From positions 682,001-746,000 of the forward strand of contig CAWAWN010000001.1 in the NCBI GenBank assembly GCA_963785815.1: a DNA stretch of 64,000 bases, read 5' to 3'. The DNA comes from UBA4742 sp963785815. GTDB taxonomy: Bacteria > Actinomycetota > Acidimicrobiia > Acidimicrobiales > Acidimicrobilacustridaceae. The notes under the pieces are model-generated. The model did not search any database. It was not told the origin of the DNA and worked only from the letters and a program-made list of their open reading frames with translations. The number at the start of each line of letters is the position of its first letter. Within the stretch, counting starts at the first letter, position 1. The position numbers and the translations under genes are program-made. Below are positions 26,036 to 33,562 of this stretch, piece by piece.

Positions 26036-26692
26036 GTGCGCGTGCTGGTGGTCGAGGACGAAGCGGTCCTGGCTGACTCGATCCGGCGCGGCCTGGAGTG
26101 GGAGGGCATGGCCGTCGACCTGGCGTTGGACGGCTCCGAGGCCCTCGACAAGGCGCTCGCGGTTCGATACGACGTGGTGGTCCTCGACCGTGACCTGCCG
26201 ATCGTGCACGGCGACCAGGTCTGCCAGCAGCTCGTGGCCCAGCCTGATGCGCCCCGCATCCTGATGCTGACCGCGGCACGGGCCGTGATCGACCGGGTCG
26301 ACGGGCTGGGACTGGGAGCCGACGACTACCTGCCCAAGCCGTTCGCCTTCGCTGAGCTGGTGGCCCGGCTCCGGGCACTGTCGCGTCGCTCCCAACCGGC
26401 CCGCCCACCGGTCCTGAGCCGACGCGGCGTGGTGGTCGACCCGGCCCGGCGGGTGGCCCATCGTGACGGGCTACGTCTGGATCTCACCCGCAAGGAGCTC
26501 GGCGTGCTCGAGGCGCTGGTCGGCGCAAACGGCGACGTCGTCACCACCGAGGACCTACTCGAGCAGGTGTGGGACGACCGCACCGACCCCTTCACCAACA
26601 CCGTACGGATGACCGTGTCGAAGCTGCGGCGCAAGCTCGGCGCACCGCCGCTCATCGAGACCGTCGTCGGCGCCGGCTACCGGATCCCATGA
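26036..26692 (+). CDS. OmpR-family response regulator
   Basis: 218 residues from GTG 26036. Receiver domain with acid pocket VLVVEDEAV, phospho-acceptor in VVLDRDLPIVHG and lysine in YLPKPFAFAEL; C-terminal winged helix (LTRKELGVLEALV; TVRMTVSKLRRKLG; VVGAGYRI). It overlaps the kinase gene by four bases (ATGA) and diverges from the export operon across 85 bp, which it probably controls. Confidence 0.94.
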   Translation: MRVLVVEDEAVLADSIRRGLEWEGMAVDLALDGSEALDKALAVRYDVVVLDRDLPIVHGDQVCQQLVAQPDAPRILMLTAARAVIDRVDGLGLGADDYLPKPFAFAELVARLRALSRRSQPARPPVLSRRGVVVDPARRVAHRDGLRLDLTRKELGVLEALVGANGDVVTTEDLLEQVWDDRTDPFTNTVRMTVSKLRRKLGAPPLIETVVGAGYRIP

Positions 26693-28005
26693 CCCACCGC
26701 CACACACTCCGGGTCCGCCTCACCGCGCTCTACGCCGGGCTCTTCCTGGTGGCCGGCGCCGGCCTGCTGGCCATCAACTACGCCCTTCTGCACCACAGCC
26801 TGCCTGCCAACCAGGTCAGCGTGCAGACCGGCGAAGACGTCGTCCTCCGTGCCCGCAAGCTGCTCAGCACCCAGGCCGCCATCGACAACGCCAAGTCCCG
26901 GGCAACGAAGAAGAGGACGACCGCGGTTGGCCTCCCCGCCAACGAGGTCGCGACGTTGAAGACGATCGCCGGCATGCCAGCCGCCAAGGTCGCCAAGATG
27001 ATCAGGTCCGGGCAGATTCCCCGCCCGGTGCCCGCAGACCTGCTCACCAACTTGCCCCTCGACGCCAACCGGACCGCGCTGCACCAGCTGCTCTACCAGT
27101 CGCTGGTGGCTCTGGCCGGGTTCGCGGTGGTGGCCGCTGGCCTCGGATGGTGGGTAGCCGGCAGAGCGCTGCGCCCCCTGGCCGAGATCACCGACACCGC
27201 CCGGCGCCTGTCGGCCCAGAACCTGGACCAGCGCATCGCCCTGGAAGGCCCTGACGACGAGCTCAAGGCCCTCGCCGACACCTTCGACGAGATGCTGGGA
27301 CGCCTGGACCGCGCCTTCGCCGGCCAACGCCGATTTGTGGCCAACGCCTCCCACGAGCTGCGCACCCCACTGACCATCCTGCGCACCGAAGCCGAGGTCG
27401 CCCTCCGGCGACCCGACACCACCCCCGACGAACTTCGAGCCACCATCGCCACCATGAACGACGCGGTGGACCGGTGCGACCGCCTCGTCACCAGCCTCCT
27501 CGCGCTCGCCACCGCCGAGCACGGCATCGAGATCACCGAGCAGGTCGACCTGGCCGACGTCGCCCGCCAAGCCATCAGCCACGCTGCCCCCGAGGCGGCG
27601 AGCTCCCACATCGAACTGGCCATCGATGCCCAAGCCGCGCCAGTCCACGGCGATCCGGGCCTACTCGACCGCCTCACCGAGAACCTGGTCGAGAACAGCA
27701 TCCGCCACAACCAGCCCGGAGGATGGGTGCGCGTCACCACCAGACACGTCGGCACCAGCGCGCGCCTCGACGTGTCCAACAGCGGCGAACGCATCACCAT
27801 GGATCAGGTCGCCCAGCTGTTCGAGCCCTTCCGAAGATTGGGGCGCGACCGAGCCAGCGCAACTGCCCCTACACCGGCGCGCCGCGGCGTCGGACTAGGC
27901 CTCTCCATCGTCGCCTCCATCGTCACGGCCCACGGCGGCCACATCCAAGCCGAACCACGAGCATCCGGCGGCCTCGACGTATCAGTCGACCTCCCCACGG
28001 GCTGA
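26689..28005 (+). CDS. Sensor histidine kinase
   Basis: 438 residues: transmembrane helix 1 (LTALYAGLFLVAGAGLLAIN), about 100-residue outer sensor domain, helix 2 (LVALAGFAVVAAGLGWWVAG), HAMP, then the H-box FVANASHELRTPLTILR, N-box LVENSIRHNQPGG, and G boxes around LDVSNSGERI and GVGLGLSIV. Partner of the OmpR-type regulator encoded just before it. The D-x-G-x-G box reads DVSNSG, a variant common in this subgroup. Confidence 0.94.
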   Translation: MTHRHTLRVRLTALYAGLFLVAGAGLLAINYALLHHSLPANQVSVQTGEDVVLRARKLLSTQAAIDNAKSRATKKRTTAVGLPANEVATLKTIAGMPAAKVAKMIRSGQIPRPVPADLLTNLPLDANRTALHQLLYQSLVALAGFAVVAAGLGWWVAGRALRPLAEITDTARRLSAQNLDQRIALEGPDDELKALADTFDEMLGRLDRAFAGQRRFVANASHELRTPLTILRTEAEVALRRPDTTPDELRATIATMNDAVDRCDRLVTSLLALATAEHGIEITEQVDLADVARQAISHAAPEAASSHIELAIDAQAAPVHGDPGLLDRLTENLVENSIRHNQPGGWVRVTTRHVGTSARLDVSNSGERITMDQVAQLFEPFRRLGRDRASATAPTPARRGVGLGLSIVASIVTAHGGHIQAEPRASGGLDVSVDLPTG

Positions 28006-28009
28006 GCTG

Positions 28010-28185
28010 ACCAGTACCGCTGACCGCTTCGACGTGAGCCCGTCGCGTGCCAACAGGGCGACGGCACGGCGCGTTGGTCATCCACGCCGACACGCTGACC
28101 CCTTCGGCCTCGGCGGCTTCGAGCACCCCCGTCACGGACTTCCCGATCGACCGTGATGGCGAGCTTCGGAGAAGACGGGTTCCCG
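28010..28185 (-). pseudogene. Remnant of an antitoxin gene
   Basis: Three minus-strand frames together spell an actinobacterial antitoxin N-terminus: SSPKLAITVDREVRD, then after a frame change VLEAAEAEGVSVSAWMTNA, then after another LARDGLT. At least two indels separate the pieces and there is no toxin gene beside it. I recognise the pattern from PIN-toxin partner antitoxins; the assignment rests on short segments. Confidence 0.55.
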
Positions 28186-28226
28186 CGTGGCACGACCCCG
28201 AACTCCACTGCTCTAGCAGGAGACCT

Positions 28227-28595
28227 TCAATCGGGTCCGTTCGGGGCCAGCTGGGCGAGCCTCACGGCGATGAGCTGTCGGACGAGCGGTTCGGGCAGCG
28301 GCTCGTCGAGGGCGAAGTGCAGGGACCCGGTGGTGTGGGTGTAGCCGGCCAGCGCGTCGGGCAGCTGGGGGAAGACCGAGCCACTGTGGGGGAGGTACGC
28401 GAGGTGGTTCTTGAAGGCGGCGAACCCGGCCACCACCTTCCCGTCGACCCGGAACGCCGGGAGGTTGTAGGAGATGCACTGCTCTGCGTCGGGGACGATC
28501 TCGAGGATCGTCTGGCGCAGCGCGCGCAGCGTCGAACGGCTCGGCTCGTCGAGCGCGGCCAGGTAGTCGTCGATCTCGCCCACGGACACACCCAC
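28227..28595 (-). CDS. DUF1801 domain protein
   Basis: 122 residues of the YdhG/DUF1801 fold: EIDDYLAALDEPSRSTLRAL at the start, ISYNLPAFRVDGKVVAGFAA in the centre and YTHTTGSLHFALDEPLP near the end. Structures of relatives show an alpha/beta fold related to frataxin-like proteins; the role is not known. Monocistronic, convergent with nothing obvious. Confidence 0.88.
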   Translation of the reverse strand: MGVSVGEIDDYLAALDEPSRSTLRALRQTILEIVPDAEQCISYNLPAFRVDGKVVAGFAAFKNHLAYLPHSGSVFPQLPDALAGYTHTTGSLHFALDEPLPEPLVRQLIAVRLAQLAPNGPD

Positions 28596-28708
28596 AGTCT
28601 GGCACCGCGGCCACGTGCGGCGATGCCCGCTCGAGCTGTCACGAAGGACCTTCTTCCCTAGCCAAGCTGACCTGGGCCGTCCACGCTGGTGGCCGGAGAG
28701 GAGCGACG

Positions 28709-29170
28709 ATGGATGCAGCCAACCCGCAGCAACCGCCAGCCGGACGACCTGAGGTCTCCACCGACTGGTCCGGCTTGGAGATCATGGACGTCGAGGAGTG
28801 CTACGACCGGCTGCGCCACGCCAAGGTGGGCCGTCTCGGCTTCGTCGACCACGGCGAGGTCTCCGTCCTGCCCGTGAACATCGGTCTCGATGGCCACGCC
28901 GTCGTGTTCCGCAGCGGCCCGGGGTCCAAGCTCTCGCACGCCGTGATGCAGAACCCGGTGTGCGTCGAGGTCGACGACTGGGACAACCTGAGCCACACCG
29001 GTTGGAGCGTCCTGGCCCGTGGCTTGGCCACCACGGTGGATGACGAGTCCCAGGTCGAGCAGCTCGAATCCCTGCCGGTCCGACCGTGGGCCAGCCCCGA
29101 CCTGCGCCCCCAGTGGGTGCGCATCAGCGTCGAGGAGATCACCGGTCGCCGGATCCACCAGGGCAGCTGA
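28709..29170 (+). CDS. Pyridoxamine 5'-phosphate oxidase family protein
   Basis: 153 residues with a good ribosome-binding site (GAGAGGAGCGACG before ATG 28709). Split-barrel flavin-binding pattern: CYDRLRHAKVGRLGFVDHGE, VLPVNIGLDGHAVVFRSGPG, SKLSHAVMQNPVCVEVDDWD and GWSVLARGLATTV. These proteins are common next to stress genes in actinobacteria and may bind FMN, F420 or haem-breakdown products; the ligand cannot be told. Confidence 0.88.
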   Translation: MDAANPQQPPAGRPEVSTDWSGLEIMDVEECYDRLRHAKVGRLGFVDHGEVSVLPVNIGLDGHAVVFRSGPGSKLSHAVMQNPVCVEVDDWDNLSHTGWSVLARGLATTVDDESQVEQLESLPVRPWASPDLRPQWVRISVEEITGRRIHQGS

Positions 29171-29218
29171 GGCCGCGACGGGCCGACCCGCGGGCGCACT
29201 CAGATCCAGCTGGTCAGA

Positions 29219-29674
29219 TCAGGCGAGGACGACACCCGAGCCCGCCAGGTGCTCGTCGAGGCGGACGTCGAGGATCTCGTAGCCGACCGATCCGCGGACC
29301 GACAGCGGCCGCAGCACCGTGGCGATGTAGCGCGCGTACCGCTCGGCGGAGTCGTGGTCGCGCCAGGCGTAGAGCCCCGCGTAGTCCGAGGTGCTCGGAT
29401 CCACCAGCCACAGCTTGACCCGGTAGCCGTCGAAGCCGGCGTAGAGGATCGTGTTCAGGATCGATTCGCGCTCGAACACGAACCGCCGCAGGCGGCCACC
29501 CGCCGGGATGGCGCGCAGGTGGAACCACACCGCCAGGGTGACCGTCCCGTCGAGCCCGCCGCCATCACCAGTGGTCTCGCGGAACACGACGTACCCGCGG
29601 CCGTCGGGCAGCGCGACCCGCTTGCCCAGGTTGCCTCGCCGGATGCGTAGGCGATGCCGCGCCACCAGTGCCAT
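29219..29674 (-). CDS. Conserved hypothetical protein
   Basis: 151 residues from ATG 29674; the open frame continues to 29842 and the residues before the chosen start (YRRVLVPGLRCAGRV) may also be coding. Conserved-looking segments are LPDGRGYVVFRETT, FVFERESILNTILYAGFDGY, KLWLVDPSTSDYAGLYAW and YARYIATVLRPLSVRGSVGY. I recall similar proteins in actinobacteria without a known role; the alternating strands could be a dimeric ferredoxin-like fold, but that is a guess. Confidence 0.7.
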   Translation of the reverse strand: MALVARHRLRIRRGNLGKRVALPDGRGYVVFRETTGDGGGLDGTVTLAVWFHLRAIPAGGRLRRFVFERESILNTILYAGFDGYRVKLWLVDPSTSDYAGLYAWRDHDSAERYARYIATVLRPLSVRGSVGYEILDVRLDEHLAGSGVVLA

Positions 29675-29834
29675 GACCCGTCCGGCGCACCGCAGGCCGG
29701 GCACGAGCACCCGACGGTAGGGACCCAGGTCGACCGACTGATCCCGACCCTCGCCCACCCCTCGATGCTGCGACCCGACCTGCGCCACCGACAGGGCACA
29801 AGGTCCCCTGAACAACCCTCGACCAGGTCTCGGG

Positions 29835-30005
29835 TCAGACACGCCGACGCCAGGGAGGCCTCGGCCACCCCGGGCGGCGCGCTTGGCCTGGTGACGGCGG
29901 GTGGCCGCTCGGACCGCAGCTCCTGGGCCCGAGCTCGGGCCACCTTGCCCAGCTGCTGGCTGACCGTGGCCAGCGCGTCCTCGGTCTTCCTCGAGGTGGG
30001 TCCAT
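29835..30005 (-). other. Possible small gene broken by a frameshift
   Basis: GGAGG (30013-30017) lies seven bases before ATG 30005, an excellent start signal. The ATG frame gives a low-complexity Arg/Pro/Trp peptide, but one base further the frame reads as a normal amphipathic helix: TSRKTEDALATVSQQLGKVA followed by RARAQELRSE. A one-base change after the third codon would restore it. Product unknown. Confidence 0.3.
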
Positions 30006-30197
30006 GTCGTCGCCTCCGGGGATGAGCGATCGGCCCGCGCGGCGATGTTCCCACGCTCGCGCCCCCGACGGTGGATCGTCGACCGCCCGCACGATCGGTC
30101 AGACCTTCAAGCGGCGTTAGCCGGCGCTTAACCGGCCGCGCCGTACGTTGCGGCCACCCGGGAAGGTCCCGGGCATCGGACAGCCCAGAGGTATCTA

Positions 30198-31277
30198 GTG
30201 GGATCACGGACGTTGCGTCGATACCTGGTGGTGGCTGTGGTGGTCGCCCCGCTGGCCGCGCTGGCCGCCGTGGCCTGCACCCTGCCCGCCCCGGACCTGG
30301 CCGTGAGCCGCAGCACGAACACCTCGGTGTACACCGGCTCGGCCCAGGTGGTCTCGTTGACGGTGAGCAACCAGGGCACCGGCTCGACGCCGCTGGTCAC
30401 CGTGGCCTACAGCCCGGGCAAGCCGGTGGTGGTCCCCCTCACCGCCGGCTTCGCCTGCGCGGCGGTCAACCAGGGCCACAGCGGCCGCGGCGGCGGGATC
30501 ACCCGGGTCGGCTGGTCGTGCACCCAGTCACCGGCGGAGGCCCTGGCGGCCGGCGCCTCGGAGACGATCCAGTTCGCGGTGACCTATCCCGCGGGGACCA
30601 CGAACGAGTCGTGGACCGTGGGCACGGGCTCCACCACCGAGCTGAACGTGGTCTCGCACGTGGCCACCGCCACGGTCACCGCCACCGTGCCCCCGGTGCC
30701 GTCGGCCCCGACTGCGGTGACCACCTCGCAGTCCGGCGACGACATCGAGGTCGGCTGGCAGGCCCCCGCCATCGCCGGATCGGCGATCACCTCCTCGACG
30801 GTCACGGCCACGCCCACCGGCGGCTCCAGCGCCCCCACGCTGACCATGACGGTCACCGGGAGGGCTACCAGCGCCGAGCTCGTGGGCGTGCAGCCGGCGA
30901 CCACCTACGACGTGACCGTGCTGAGCCGCGACATCACCGGGGCCGGCCCCCCGAGCGTCCCGGCCGTCATCACCACCGAGGTGGCCACCGTCGCACCCGG
31001 CGCCCCCACCGCCGTCGCGGCCTCTCTCACCGGCGACACCACACTGCAGCTGAGCGTCTCGTGGACGGCGTCGGTCCCGGGGGACAGCCCGGTGGACGAC
31101 TACCAGGTGGCCGCCGCGGGTTCGGATGGTGAGCACCTCACCCTCGACGCCGGCATCGCCACCGCCACGTCGGCCTCGGTCTCGGCATCTGCCGACAGCT
31201 GGTCGGTCACCGTGCGGGCGCACAACGCCGCCGGGTGGAGCCCGTGGTCGTCGGCCGTCACCGCCAACGCCAACTGA
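30198..31277 (+). CDS. Secreted fibronectin type III domain protein
   Basis: 359 residues from GTG 30198. N-terminal signal peptide (RRYLVVAVVVAPLAALAAV) with a possible lipobox before the first cysteine (AAVAC). The N-terminal half is a DUF11-like beta domain (VVSLTVSNQGTGSTPLV); then two fibronectin type III modules, each beginning with P-S/G-A-P-T-A-V (SAPTAVTTSQSGDDIEVGW and GAPTAVAASLTGD) and ending with the ATTYDVTV-like or SWSVTVRAHN strand. Cell-surface protein, ligand unknown. Confidence 0.85.
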   Translation: MGSRTLRRYLVVAVVVAPLAALAAVACTLPAPDLAVSRSTNTSVYTGSAQVVSLTVSNQGTGSTPLVTVAYSPGKPVVVPLTAGFACAAVNQGHSGRGGGITRVGWSCTQSPAEALAAGASETIQFAVTYPAGTTNESWTVGTGSTTELNVVSHVATATVTATVPPVPSAPTAVTTSQSGDDIEVGWQAPAIAGSAITSSTVTATPTGGSSAPTLTMTVTGRATSAELVGVQPATTYDVTVLSRDITGAGPPSVPAVITTEVATVAPGAPTAVAASLTGDTTLQLSVSWTASVPGDSPVDDYQVAAAGSDGEHLTLDAGIATATSASVSASADSWSVTVRAHNAAGWSPWSSAVTANAN

Positions 31278-31296
31278 CCGGCAACCGAGCCGCCCG

Positions 31297-31815
31297 CTAC
31301 CCCGACGTCGGGCCCGTGGAAGGCAGGACGGAGCCGGTGGGGCCGGTGGAAGAAGGGGCCGTCGGGCAGTCCGAGGTCACCCACTGGCCGTCCTGGTGCA
31401 GCCAGGTCACCGACTTGTCGGTGGTCGCCGTCGCACTGCCGGCGTCCTGCCCCGACTTGGTCAGGTAGTGCACGGTCACCTGCGCCGAGGTGGGCGTGAA
31501 GCTGGTGACCGTGATCGACCCCACGTGGTCCTGGGACAGGTCCACGCCCTGTGACTTGAGCAGGGCCACCGCGGCGGCCGAGTTGGCGGCCCACGTCTGC
31601 TTGGTCCATTGCTTCTGGCAGTCCGCGTCGAGGTACGAGTAGAGCGCGTCGTACTTCCCCGCCACCACGGCGGCGGCCGCCTCGCTGGCCTTCTTCTGCA
31701 GGTGGGCTTGGGTCCCGCCGGCGCTGGGGGTGTGCTTGGACGACGAGCAGGCGACCACGGCGACCGCCAGTGTCATCCCGAGGACGACGACCACGCCGCG
31801 TCTGATGGGGCTCAT
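31297..31815 (-). CDS. Putative lipoprotein
   Basis: 172 residues from ATG 31815: signal peptide with lipobox AVVAC at about residues 19-23, a helix rich in K and A (THLQ-type AHLQKKASEAAAAVVAGKY), an NTF2-like stretch (YDALYSYLDADCQKQWTKQT; AQVTVHYLTKSGQDAGSAT) and a Thr/Ser/Pro tail. The fold suggests an extracellular NTF2-like domain similar to mycobacterial Mce-associated or LppX-unrelated small lipoproteins; function unknown. It converges with the FnIII gene across only 19 bp. Confidence 0.8.
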   Translation of the reverse strand: MSPIRRGVVVVLGMTLAVAVVACSSSKHTPSAGGTQAHLQKKASEAAAAVVAGKYDALYSYLDADCQKQWTKQTWAANSAAAVALLKSQGVDLSQDHVGSITVTSFTPTSAQVTVHYLTKSGQDAGSATATTDKSVTWLHQDGQWVTSDCPTAPSSTGPTGSVLPSTGPTSG

Positions 31816-32130
31816 GGGCCACATCCTGCCAGCCCGCGCCAGGTCGCGGACCCATGCCGCGCCAGGTCGCGGACCCATGCCGCGCCCGGACGCCGGCCGC
31901 CGTGCGAGCCCGACCCACACGCCGGCGGCGCGCCATGGACCCTGCCCTCCCGTGAGGTCGCGGTGACCTGGCTCTTCGCCCTGTCGCGGTTCCCGTCGGC
32001 TTTCGGCCGGGCCCGGGCCCCCTGACCCCACCAACGGGCCGAGGCCAGGACCGAGACCGCCGGGTGAGAGGACCATGAGAGCGAGCCGGCCTGCTTCCAC
32101 CCGACGGCCGCGCCGACCTACAGTGCGCGC
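31816..32130. other. Intergenic stretch of 315 bp with a short tandem repeat
   Basis: No convincing gene on either strand. It lies between the divergent lipoprotein (31815) and membrane protein (32131) genes, so both promoters should be here. It also holds two tandem 23-bp units at 31835-31880. Confidence 0.6.
31835..31880. repeat. Two perfect 23-bp tandem copies
   Basis: Unit CGCGCCAGGTCGCGGACCCA plus TGC, present twice in a row (31835-31857, 31858-31880) with six bases of a third copy. Each unit can form a small hairpin, CGCGG with CCGCG. It lies 20-65 bp upstream of the lipoprotein start at 31815. Confidence 0.9.
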
Positions 32131-32499
32131 GTGGACGAGCGTTCGGGGCGGTCCGGGTCCGACAGCCATGGCTGGTCGGGTTGGCGAGAGCTGGTCGTGC
32201 TCTTCGGGTTGAGCGCCGTCATCGCCGTCGTCATCGTGGTCACCTCGGCGCCGTCCCAGCTGCTCCCCGGCTCGACCCACACCGCCGTGCTGGTCCGAGG
32301 CGAGACCACGTCGCTGTCGTGCTCGGAGGGCGTGGCTCGGGTCGACCGGGTCGACTGGGTGAACGACAACGAGCGGCTCGACCACCTGCACCTGCCCATC
32401 CGCGGTCGGTTGCGGGTGGTGAACGCGGCCACGGCGGTGTTCACCGCCCGCGGCATCCGGGTCGACCTGGCGCCGGCCATGCCCTGCACGGCCGGTTGA
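32131..32499 (+). CDS. Hypothetical membrane-anchored protein
   Basis: 122 residues from GTG 32131: polar N-terminus (GRSGSDSHGWSGW), one transmembrane helix (LVVLFGLSAVIAVVIVVTSA, about residues 22-41), and an outer domain with two cysteines (TSLSCSEGVARVDRV; LAPAMPCTAG). No recognised family. The first of two multi-hairpin repeats lies 17 bp after its stop. Confidence 0.6.
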   Translation: MDERSGRSGSDSHGWSGWRELVVLFGLSAVIAVVIVVTSAPSQLLPGSTHTAVLVRGETTSLSCSEGVARVDRVDWVNDNERLDHLHLPIRGRLRVVNAATAVFTARGIRVDLAPAMPCTAG

Positions 32500-32515
32500 C
32501 CCCGACGCAGGACCG

Positions 32516-32628
32516 GCGCGGATAGGCACAGGGGGGTGCACGAGAGGCATCGTCCGATCCTCGCTGCGCTGCGGTCGGACAGCGACCGACCTCATCGGTC
32601 GGGTGCGCCTGTCGGCGCACCTCCTCAG
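32516..32628. repeat. Multi-hairpin repeat, copy 1
   Basis: About 113 bp, roughly 85-90 percent identical to 33070-33179 in the same orientation. It contains two strong stems kept in both copies: CCGACC-TCATC-GGTCGG and GTGCGCC-TGTC-GGCGCAC, ahead of CTCCTCAG. It sits between the convergent stops at 32499 and 32663, where it could end transcription on both strands. No poly-T follows, so REP-like DNA is an alternative. Confidence 0.85.
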
Positions 32629-32662
32629 ACCGGTTGACGCGGCCGCGGCCGGCGGCTCCCGG

Positions 32663-33016
32663 TCAGGTCGGGTTCTGTCGGCGCTGGCGCAGCTTCTCGA
32701 GCAGCACCTCGGCGAACTGGATGTCGTCGGCGCCGGGCAGCGGCGCCAGCTTGGCCACCGCGCCGGCCGCGCCAGCCAGGTTCTCGCCCGTGCGCAGGTA
32801 GTCGTCGAGCGTGCCCCCGGCCAACAGGGTGACCGTGGCCGGGATGGTGGCCTGGGCCAGCCCCTCCCGCCACTCGCGATCCAGGGGCCCCGGCCTGGCC
32901 TCGGGCATCAGGGCCAGCAGGGCGGCGGCGGCATGCGCCCGCGTCCGGGCCACGTCCGCATCGAAGGTCACGCCCAGCGCGGTCGCGACTTCCCAGAGAG
33001 CTTGTTCGTCGTCCAC
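32663..33016 (-). CDS. Hypothetical protein flanked by direct repeats
   Basis: 117 residues, mostly helical and alanine-rich: ALWEVATALGVTFDADVART, REWREGLAQATIPATVTLLA, GGTLDDYLRTGENLAGAAG and PLPGADDIQFAEVLLEKLRQ. Soluble, no membrane segment, no known family. It is bracketed by the two 110-bp repeats (32516-32628 downstream, 33070-33179 upstream). Confidence 0.6.
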   Translation of the reverse strand: MDDEQALWEVATALGVTFDADVARTRAHAAAALLALMPEARPGPLDREWREGLAQATIPATVTLLAGGTLDDYLRTGENLAGAAGAVAKLAPLPGADDIQFAEVLLEKLRQRRQNPT

Positions 33017-33069
33017 CTGCGCAACCTAACGCGCCGACCCGGCCGCGGGCGAAGCCGGCCTCAGGAGCC

Positions 33070-33179
33070 GCGCGGATAGGCAAGGGGCTGTACGAGAGGC
33101 TTCGTCCGATCCTCGCTGCGCTGCGGTCGGAGACGGACCGACCTCATGGGTCGGAGCGCCTGTCGGCGCACCTCCTCAG
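33070..33179. repeat. Multi-hairpin repeat, copy 2
   Basis: About 110 bp. Same stems as copy 1: CCGACC-TCATG-GGTCGG and GCGCC-TGTC-GGCGC; the loop base of the first stem differs (C in copy 1, G here) while the stem is unchanged. Its end overlaps the stop codon (33176-33178) of the Thr-rich gene, so on the minus strand it lies right behind that gene. Confidence 0.85.
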
Positions 33180-33562
33180 GCGCCGCCCACCCCGGTGGTC
33201 GTCGACGACCCGCCGGTGCTCGGGTTCGGTCCGCGGACGGCGGTGGTCGACGTCGTCGAGCTGCTGGGCGAGGTGGCCGACGCGGCCGAGGTGGACGTGG
33301 CGGCCACGCTCGACGTGGTGGGCGCCGTCGAGGTGGTGGACGCGACCTCGGTCGTGGTGGTGGTCGGCGGGTGCGTGGTGGGCACCGACGTGGCCACCGG
33401 TGTGGTGGCCACGTACACCCGGGTCGCCGGTGGGGTGCGGACCTCCAGGTACAGGACGCCCAGGCCGACGAAGGCCACCAGCATCAACAACGTCGACCAC
33501 CGCATGGGCAGTCGGTGGTGGATCTTGTGGCGCATGGCGTCGCGCACGCCTCCCACCTTCAT
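33176..33562 (-). CDS. Membrane-anchored Thr/Ser-rich protein
   Basis: 128 residues: basic cytoplasmic start (DAMRHKIHHRLPMRW), one helix (STLLMLVAFVGLGVLYLEV, about residues 21-39) and then an 85-residue outer tail made almost wholly of T, S, P, V and A, which would be an extended and possibly O-glycosylated stalk. ATG 33562 overlaps the MscS stop by four bases (ATGA), so it is made together with the channel. Confidence 0.7.
   Translation of the reverse strand: MKVGGVRDAMRHKIHHRLPMRWSTLLMLVAFVGLGVLYLEVRTPPATRVYVATTPVATSVPTTHPPTTTTTEVASTTSTAPTTSSVAATSTSAASATSPSSSTTSTTAVRGPNPSTGGSSTTTGVGGA

Noticed and set aside
31835..31880. Start of a CRISPR array
   Set aside because: The copies are directly adjacent without spacers and there are no cas genes in the window.
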